From contig CALVIA010000013.1 in NCBI GenBank assembly GCA_944329255.1, forward strand, positions 1-18,707: DNA of 18,707 nt. Reading direction: 5' to 3'. A program made the translations under genes and the position numbers. The notes beneath the pieces are model-generated. The model was given only the letters and a program-made list of their open reading frames with translations. It made no database searches and was not told where the DNA came from. This document shows, piece after piece, positions 14,551 through 18,707 of this stretch (positions are counted from its first letter, which is position 1; each line of letters starts with the position of its first letter). The DNA is from an uncultured Bacilli bacterium (GTDB lineage: Bacteria > Bacillota_I > Bacilli_A > RF39 > UBA660).

Positions 14551-15131
14551 ATGAATTGTACATTTTGTAATATTGATACTTCAAAAATTGAAAATACAAT
14601 TATTGAATAAACTAATAATTTTTAATATTGCCTTCTATTGGTTCTTTAGTTGATGGATATTTGTTAATTGTTAGTAAAAGACATGTGAATTCTATGGCAA
14701 ATCTGTCAGAAAACGAGAAAAAAGAATATGAATTTTTAATAAATAAATATAGAAATTTGTTTAAAAAAATTTATAATAAATTTCCAATTATATTTGAACA
14801 TGGTTCACCAATTTTAAATAGTAATATGAAAGCAAGCAGTGTAATTCACGCACATTCTCATATTGTTAATCATAATTTTATAGATGAAAATTCTATTATA
14901 AAAAAATTAAAATTTAAGGAAATGGATAATTTAAAATTTTTATCAAAAGATAAAAATTACATAATGTATATAAATTCTGATAACAAGTATTATATTACAA
15001 ATGATTTTAAAACAATTAGTCAAATTATAAGAAAAATAATAGCAAAAGATTTGGGATATGAAAATATGTTTGATTGGAAAAAATATGAATTTTTAGAAAA
15101 TATTTATTCTACAATTAAAAAAACAAAATAA
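14551..15131 (+). pseudogene. HIT family protein gene, interrupted by a stop and a frameshift
   Basis: AAAGGA at about 14538-14543 precedes ATG 14551, which starts MNCTFCNIDTSKIE, the usual zinc-binding start of HIT hydrolases. The frame hits TAA at 14608. The expected TNNF continues, then one T is missing from the T-run at 14619-14623, and the rest is in another frame from 14619: LPSIGSLVDGYLLIVSKRHV (residues like GHxLIVPKxH). The HIT triad follows as VIHAHSH. The downstream part runs to 15131 with about 100 residues of helical C-terminal extension beyond the HIT fold. Two independent lesions make a simple sequencing error less likely. A rescued protein from TTG 14628 would lack the N-terminal Cys pair and first strand, and no ribosome binding site precedes it. 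Confidence 0.65.
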
Positions 15132-15191
15132 TAAATTATAATTTGATTATTTATTATATAATATATTAAATAAAAATAAGAATAGGTAATG

Positions 15192-15220
15192 TTGTCAAAA
15201 TATTTTAATTTTGATATTAT
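15192..15220 (+). promoter_or_regulatory. Promoter with an inverted repeat in the spacer
   Basis: TTGTCA (15192-15197), a 17-bp spacer and an extended -10, TGATATTAT (15212-15220). Within it TCAAAAT (15195-15201) and ATTTTGA (15208-15214) form an inverted repeat spaced by six bases, a possible operator for a dimeric regulator. It drives the gene at 15244. Confidence 0.55.
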
Positions 15221-15243
15221 TAAATACATAAAGAAGGTATATA

Positions 15244-15828
15244 ATGAATTTGAGAAAAACAAGTGAAAAAAAATTTATACAAAAATTAAAATTAAATACA
15301 CCAATAAGTTTAATTGAATGTATAAAATATAAGAAGGTACCAAATTCACCAGGAATAAAATGTAAAGAAAATATAATTGAAGAATCAATAATTAAAACAT
15401 TTTTATTTACAGATGGTAATGTAGTAAATATAACTAATGAAATTGTTGAAAATGTTAATGACTTTAATTTCAACGAAAAAGAACATAAATTAGTCGATAT
15501 TAAAAAAACTAAATATGTTTATTTATGTGATTATACTTATGTGGTTGTATATTTAGTTTCAAATGAGTGGATGGCTTTTAAAAATTGTGCTGGAATGGTT
15601 GATGTTATAAAAAATATTTCAATATATTTAAAAGATAAAAAAGATAAAAAAGCTTTAGAAAATGCCAAAAAAATAATAAAAATTAATTATAATGATGCAA
15701 AAAAAATAGATTATTCTTCAGTCTTTTCTTTTTTAATGACAAGTATTGATAAAAAAGTAGAAGATTTTAATGAAGAATTTAGTAAAGGCATTTATCTAGT
15801 AAAAAAAAATTCTAATAAACATGTTTAA
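15244..15828 (+). CDS. Hypothetical protein
   Basis: I do not recognise this 194-residue protein. It has no signal peptide or membrane helix and is basic and lysine-rich. The N-terminal part (1-60) includes SLIECIKYKKVPNSPGIKCK; the middle (75-125) is beta-like with KYVYLCDYTYVVVYLVSNEW and then MAFKNCAGMVDVIKNISIYL; the C-terminal third is helical. The paired aromatic/Cys strand-rich core could be a small enzyme or ligand-binding domain, but no motif supports a function. An AGAAGG site precedes the ATG. It has its own consensus promoter with an internal inverted repeat and a strong terminator, so it is a single-gene unit. Codon use matches the neighbours. Confidence 0.7.
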   Translation: MNLRKTSEKKFIQKLKLNTPISLIECIKYKKVPNSPGIKCKENIIEESIIKTFLFTDGNVVNITNEIVENVNDFNFNEKEHKLVDIKKTKYVYLCDYTYVVVYLVSNEWMAFKNCAGMVDVIKNISIYLKDKKDKKALENAKKIIKINYNDAKKIDYSSVFSFLMTSIDKKVEDFNEEFSKGIYLVKKNSNKHV

Positions 15829-15857
15829 AATATTCAAAATGATTGAATATTTTTTTT
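15827..15857 (+). terminator. Intrinsic terminator after the hypothetical gene
   Basis: AAAATATTCAA (15827-15837) pairs with TTGAATATTTT (15843-15853) around AATGA, followed by a T tract ending at 15857 (eight T). The last bases of the stop codon are in the stem. Confidence 0.7.
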
Positions 15858-15904
15858 AGAGTTCTAACAAAATTCAATAATTATTTGTTATATAGTTATA
15901 AAAT

Positions 15905-15932
15905 TTGACAAATTTTATAAAATATGTATAAT
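15905..15932 (+). promoter_or_regulatory. Consensus sigma-A-type promoter
   Basis: TTGACA (15905-15910), a 16-bp spacer and TATAAT (15927-15932). Both boxes are perfect consensus, the best promoter in the window. It drives the gene starting at 15958, which has AAGGGG upstream. Confidence 0.75.
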
Positions 15933-15957
15933 AAAAGGCAAAAAAAGGGGTTAATTT

Positions 15958-16887
15958 ATGACAAATTTTGAAAAAAATTTATTTGCAGTATCATCTGTAT
16001 GTAATGGTGATCATTGTTTTGGAGAAGAATTTTCTAAAATATACTCATTTACTACCGAAAACATTTCAGGGTATATTGATTATTTTGATTTAAAAGATAA
16101 AAGTTTATTAACTGTTGGTTCATCTGGGGATCAAATTTTAAATGCTTTTTATAATGGTGCAAGAGATATAACATTGTTTGATTTAAATGAATATGCAAAA
16201 TACTATGTATATTTAAAGATTTCAGCAATTATGTCTTTATCTTATGAGGAGTTTAAATTGTTCTTTTTTACAAGATCTGTTAATCCATTTAAAGAAAATA
16301 AAAGTATGTTTTCTAAAGAAATATTTATGAAATTAAAAGAAAATTTAAGAATTTTAGACTATGAATCATATTTATTTTTTGATGAATTATTTTCATTATA
16401 TGATAATAAAACAATAAGAGAAAATTTATTTGATGATGATGAATCTAGAAATAAAGTAATTTTAAATTATAATAATTATTTAAAAGATGAAAATTCTTAT
16501 AATAAATTAAAAGGTATAATAAATAAATTATATTTTAAATATATAAATGGAGATATATTTTTAGATAAAATAGATGGTAAATATAATAATATATTTTTAT
16601 CTAATTTATGTTCTATTACTAGTTTAAAAAATTTAAGAGATTTACTTGTAAAAATTGATAAAAATAATTTAAAAGAAGATGGAAGTATTTTACTTGGATA
16701 TTTATGGGATATATCATTTGATTGTAACGAATTTGACAAAAATTGGAAAGATATTTATAAAATGCCTATAGTAAGAAATTATTTAAAAAATTATATATCA
16801 GAAACTCATAGTATTAAAAGTTCAAGAGATATTATGTTTGATACAAATAAAAAAGAAGATTTAGTATTAATATATAGAAAAAAATAA
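15958..16887 (+). CDS. DUF3419-like SAM-binding protein (putative methyl/aminocarboxypropyl transferase)
   Basis: The 309-residue protein has a Rossmann-type N-terminal signature: LLTVGSSGDQILNAF (50-64) as the glycine loop (motif I) and ITLFDLNEYAKYYV (71-84) as the acidic strand end. This is how SAM-dependent methyltransferases and BtaA/DUF3419 proteins (SAM:diacylglycerol aminocarboxypropyl transferase) begin. ILLGYLWDI and the terminal LVLIYRKK could be later strands. The middle section (110-190) is helical and charged, and no catalytic residue can be assigned. It is a stand-alone unit, with a very good promoter and a terminator after it. BtaB (the N-methylase that partners BtaA) is not adjacent, so betaine-lipid synthesis is only a possibility. 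Fold call is moderate; activity is inferred. Confidence 0.6.
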   Translation: MTNFEKNLFAVSSVCNGDHCFGEEFSKIYSFTTENISGYIDYFDLKDKSLLTVGSSGDQILNAFYNGARDITLFDLNEYAKYYVYLKISAIMSLSYEEFKLFFFTRSVNPFKENKSMFSKEIFMKLKENLRILDYESYLFFDELFSLYDNKTIRENLFDDDESRNKVILNYNNYLKDENSYNKLKGIINKLYFKYINGDIFLDKIDGKYNNIFLSNLCSITSLKNLRDLLVKIDKNNLKEDGSILLGYLWDISFDCNEFDKNWKDIYKMPIVRNYLKNYISETHSIKSSRDIMFDTNKKEDLVLIYRKK

Positions 16888-16932
16888 TTATATTTAATAT
16901 TTATGTTTCTATGAATAATTTAATAAAATCAC

Positions 16933-16956
16933 AAAAAACTCATTAGAGTTTTTTTT
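16933..16956 (+). terminator. Intrinsic terminator after the DUF3419-like gene
   Basis: AAAAAACTC (16933-16941) pairs with GAGTTTTTT (16946-16954) around ATTA and ends in eight T. Confidence 0.75.
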
Positions 16957-17324
16957 AAATCATAAAAAATATGATAAAATATTTAATATAAATATTATTA
17001 ATAATTTTTTTTGAAAGTAAAATATAAATAAAATAGGTATAGTATGTGGAAAATAAAATTTAAAGATAAAATGATACTTATATTAAAAATTTACAAATAA
17101 TTATATAATTCAATATTTAATGTAATATTTAGTAAACCCCTCCAAGAAACCCTTATAAATAAAGGGATTGTAAGATTTTAAATCTTGCACATTTTTTCAA
17201 ATAAACTGCAAAAATGAACTAAATAAGTAAATTTTATTAAAAAATAGGGTAAAAATTTTTAGTTGATACCGCATGGTAAACCCTGCTTAAAGATTATTAT
17301 AATTCTGTAAAGAGAGGAGATGAT
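16957..17324 (+). other. Gene-free gap with several inverted repeats upstream of the RhuM gene
   Basis: No credible ORF is present; the longest ATG frame (17044) has only 18 codons. From 17132 to 17284 base composition shifts to include C/G-rich clusters and four inverted repeats: CCCTT/AAGGG (17150-17154/17162-17166), GTAAGATT/AATCTTGC (17170-17177/17181-17188, one wobble pair) followed by T6, TACC/GGTA (17267-17270/17275-17278) and AGGGT/ACCCT (17246-17250/17280-17284). GTAAACCC occurs twice (17132-17139 and 17276-17283). It could be a terminator/attenuator-type leader, a regulator site or a recombination site. Confidence 0.45.
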
Positions 17325-18365
17325 ATGATGGTAAAAGATTTAATGATTAGAAGTAGTAGTGCGGAGTTTTTAATATTTGAAAGACAAACACATGATAAAG
17401 GGGTTCAAGTTAGATTTGAAGCCGGTGATTTATGGTTAACTCAAAAGGCTATGAGTGAATTGTATAACTGTACTACGGACAATATTTCATTGCATTTAAA
17501 AAATATATATAATGATTATGAACTTGAGCGAAATTCAACTGCCGAGGAATTCTCGGTAGTTCAAAAAGAAGGAAATAGAGAAGTAAAAAGAAAGATACTA
17601 TACTATAATTTAGATGCTGTTATTTCTGTTGGATATAGGGTCAATTCTGATAGAGCAATTCAATTTAGAAGATGGGCTACTCATATTTTAAAAGAATTTT
17701 CAAAAAAAGGTTATATTATTGATAAAAAGAGAATGGCAAATGGTGCTTTCTTTGATGAAGACTATTATGATTCTTTACTCGCAGAGATTAGAGAAATAAG
17801 GTTATCTGAAAGAAGATTCTATCAAAAAATCACTGATATTTATGCGACTAGTGTAGACTATGATTCTAAATCTCCTACTACAATTAAATTTTTTAAGAAA
17901 GTACAAAATAAAATGCATTATGCAGTATCTCATCAAACTGCAGCTGAAATTATATACAATAGAGCAGATTCAAAGAAAGAACATATGGGACTTACAAATT
18001 GGAAGAATTCTCCTAATGGGAAAATATTAGAAACTGATGTGGTAATAGCAAAGAATTATTTAAGCAAGAGAGAGTTAGAACAATTAGAATTAATAGTTTC
18101 AGCATTTTTAGATTTGGCAGAAGCTAGAGCTAAAAGACATATTCCGATGACAATGGAAGACTGGTCAACTCGAATTGATAAATTTTTATTATCAGATGAT
18201 AGAGATATATTGAAAGATGCTGGTAAAATATCACATGAAATAGCCTGTGATAAAGCACTAACAGAATTTGAAAAATATAGAGTAAAACAAGATAAATTAT
18301 ATAAATCAGATTTTGATTTATTGTTGGAAGAAAGTAGTAAAGTGGGTGATAGTAATGGCAAATGA
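17325..18365 (+). CDS. RhuM family protein
   Basis: Member of the RhuM ('virulence protein') family, common on mobile elements and near type I restriction or defence genes; biochemical role not established. Residues 36-62 (DLWLTQKAMSELYNCTTDNI) form a helix-turn-helix-like region. YYNLDAVISVGYRVNS (93-108) and QFRRWATHILKEF (113-125) are the family hallmarks, and a helical C-terminal domain follows to residue 346. A strong GAGGAG precedes the ATGATG start. Base composition looks less AT-extreme than the housekeeping genes (more GCC, GGT, GGG, CTC codons), consistent with transfer. A second, distinct RhuM gene starts 233 bp downstream. Its stop TGA overlaps a short ORF starting at 18355. Confidence 0.88.
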   Translation: MMVKDLMIRSSSAEFLIFERQTHDKGVQVRFEAGDLWLTQKAMSELYNCTTDNISLHLKNIYNDYELERNSTAEEFSVVQKEGNREVKRKILYYNLDAVISVGYRVNSDRAIQFRRWATHILKEFSKKGYIIDKKRMANGAFFDEDYYDSLLAEIREIRLSERRFYQKITDIYATSVDYDSKSPTTIKFFKKVQNKMHYAVSHQTAAEIIYNRADSKKEHMGLTNWKNSPNGKILETDVVIAKNYLSKRELEQLELIVSAFLDLAEARAKRHIPMTMEDWSTRIDKFLLSDDRDILKDAGKISHEIACDKALTEFEKYRVKQDKLYKSDFDLLLEESSKVGDSNGK

Positions 18366-18462
18366 AGAAAAAAGTTTCCAAAAAGGAAGTATTAACTGGG
18401 CGAGCCACATTTATGCCAAACTATCTCTAAATCCCTATAAAATAAGGAAATTAAAAAACTGA
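18355..18462 (+). CDS. Short ORF overlapping the RhuM gene, probably truncated
   Basis: ATG 18355 lies inside the last codons of the RhuM gene behind GGTGAT and encodes 35 residues starting MANEEKSFQKGSINW and ending IRKLKN, then TGA. A translationally coupled second gene would be expected in such a position. The remaining frame is too short for a domain, and another frame of the same DNA carries an unrelated stretch (KEVLTGRATFMPNYL). This suggests a gene cut short by deletion or frameshift. A weak AAAAAC/GTTTTT hairpin follows its stop. It may not be expressed as a functional protein. Confidence 0.35.
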   Translation: MANEEKSFQKGSINWASHIYAKLSLNPYKIRKLKN

Positions 18463-18597
18463 GTTTTTACATATTTTTACAAAAACGAGGAATCTTTTAA
18501 TAATTTTATTATTGGGAAAAAATTAAAATATGGTTTATAAGAAGAGTATTATCAAAAATAATAGTAAAATATTAGTATATAAAAGAAGGGAGGAATT

Positions 18598-18707
18598 ATG
18601 AATATGTTAGAAGGACAGAATGACTTATTAATTTATAAAGATAAAGATGAAAATGTAGTGGTTGATGCAATATATAGAGATGAAACTTTATGGCTTACTC
18701 AAAAAGG
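18598..18707 (+). CDS. Second RhuM family protein (3' partial)
   Basis: Only the first 36 codons are in the window. GGGAGGAATT precedes ATG 18598, and the protein begins MNMLEGQNDLLIYKDKDENV and continues to DETLWLTQK. The LWLTQK motif is shared with the first RhuM gene (DLWLTQKAM), but the preceding sequence differs and matches the more common RhuM start (an L-I-Y-x-x-x-D stretch). So two paralogues from different branches stand in tandem rather than a recent duplication. The frame runs off the right edge. Confidence 0.75.
   Translation, partial: MNMLEGQNDLLIYKDKDENVVVDAIYRDETLWLTQK

Noticed and set aside
17044..17100. Eighteen-codon ORF in the gap before the RhuM gene
   Set aside because: Too short, no convincing ribosome binding site and no recognisable sequence.
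18056..18408. Reverse-strand frames (101 and 92 codons) opposite the first RhuM gene
   Set aside because: Both are shadows of the RhuM frame, with no start signals and no protein-like motifs.
1..18707. Mycoplasma-type code (TGA = Trp) suggested by the extreme AT content
   Set aside because: Conserved genes use TGG for Trp and contain no internal TGA, and the first RhuM gene ends at TGA in a sensible place.
1..18707. CRISPR array
   Set aside because: No regularly spaced direct repeats of 20-40 bp were seen; the repeated words are A/T-rich coding bias.

Overview
The window is a strongly AT-rich piece of a low-GC Firmicutes-type chromosome. Gene content (MtaB, MutS, NusB, PBP5-type carboxypeptidase, VanY, a SigF/SigG-like sigma factor), strong AGGAGG/GGTGA ribosome binding sites and extreme codon bias suggest an uncultured gut Bacilli or Mollicutes-relative lineage that still makes peptidoglycan. 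Conserved genes use TGG for Trp and have no internal TGA, so the standard bacterial code fits. The placement is inference from composition and gene content; there is no rRNA or tRNA here.

Layout. 1-1486: the 3' end of a secreted or surface protein with an InlB-type repeat and a DUF6273-like domain, carrying a GC-rich, wobble-A-free patch near its C terminus, followed by a frameshifted remnant of a glycine-rich protein. 1643-6018: mtaB, mutS and nusB (tRNA modification, mismatch repair, antitermination), each with its own promoter. 6113-7798: a small XRE regulator and a pyrimidine-nucleoside phosphorylase. 7814-10473: a reverse-strand VanY-type carboxypeptidase, a serine-acetyltransferase-like hexapeptide protein and a DacA-type carboxypeptidase (cell envelope). 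10563-13502: a tightly packed thyA-folA-tmk operon for dTTP synthesis plus a zinc-ribbon membrane protein. 13566-15131: a sigma factor that may start at ATA, then two broken genes, one of them a HIT family gene. 15244-16887: an unrecognised protein and a DUF3419-like SAM-binding protein. 16957-18707: an inverted-repeat-rich gap, a RhuM family gene, a short leftover ORF and the start of a second RhuM gene, which looks like an accessory or defence-type segment.

How the genes work together. ThyA converts dUMP to dTMP and yields dihydrofolate, FolA regenerates tetrahydrofolate, Tmk phosphorylates dTMP, and the nucleoside phosphorylase at 6524 salvages pyrimidine nucleosides. DacA and VanY both trim peptide stems of peptidoglycan. 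Intrinsic terminators separate most units, and several of their stems begin inside the stop codon of the gene they end.

Main points for a second look: (1) the GC-rich variable-looking patch at 1085-1183, which resembles a diversity-generating retroelement variable region, although no reverse transcriptase or template repeat lies in the window; (2) four genes whose -10 box lies exactly 16 nt from the ATG, implying leaders of about 10 nt; (3) the possible ATA start of the sigma factor; (4) the enlarged ThyA with an altered active-site motif; (5) the structured gap and tandem RhuM genes at the right end.
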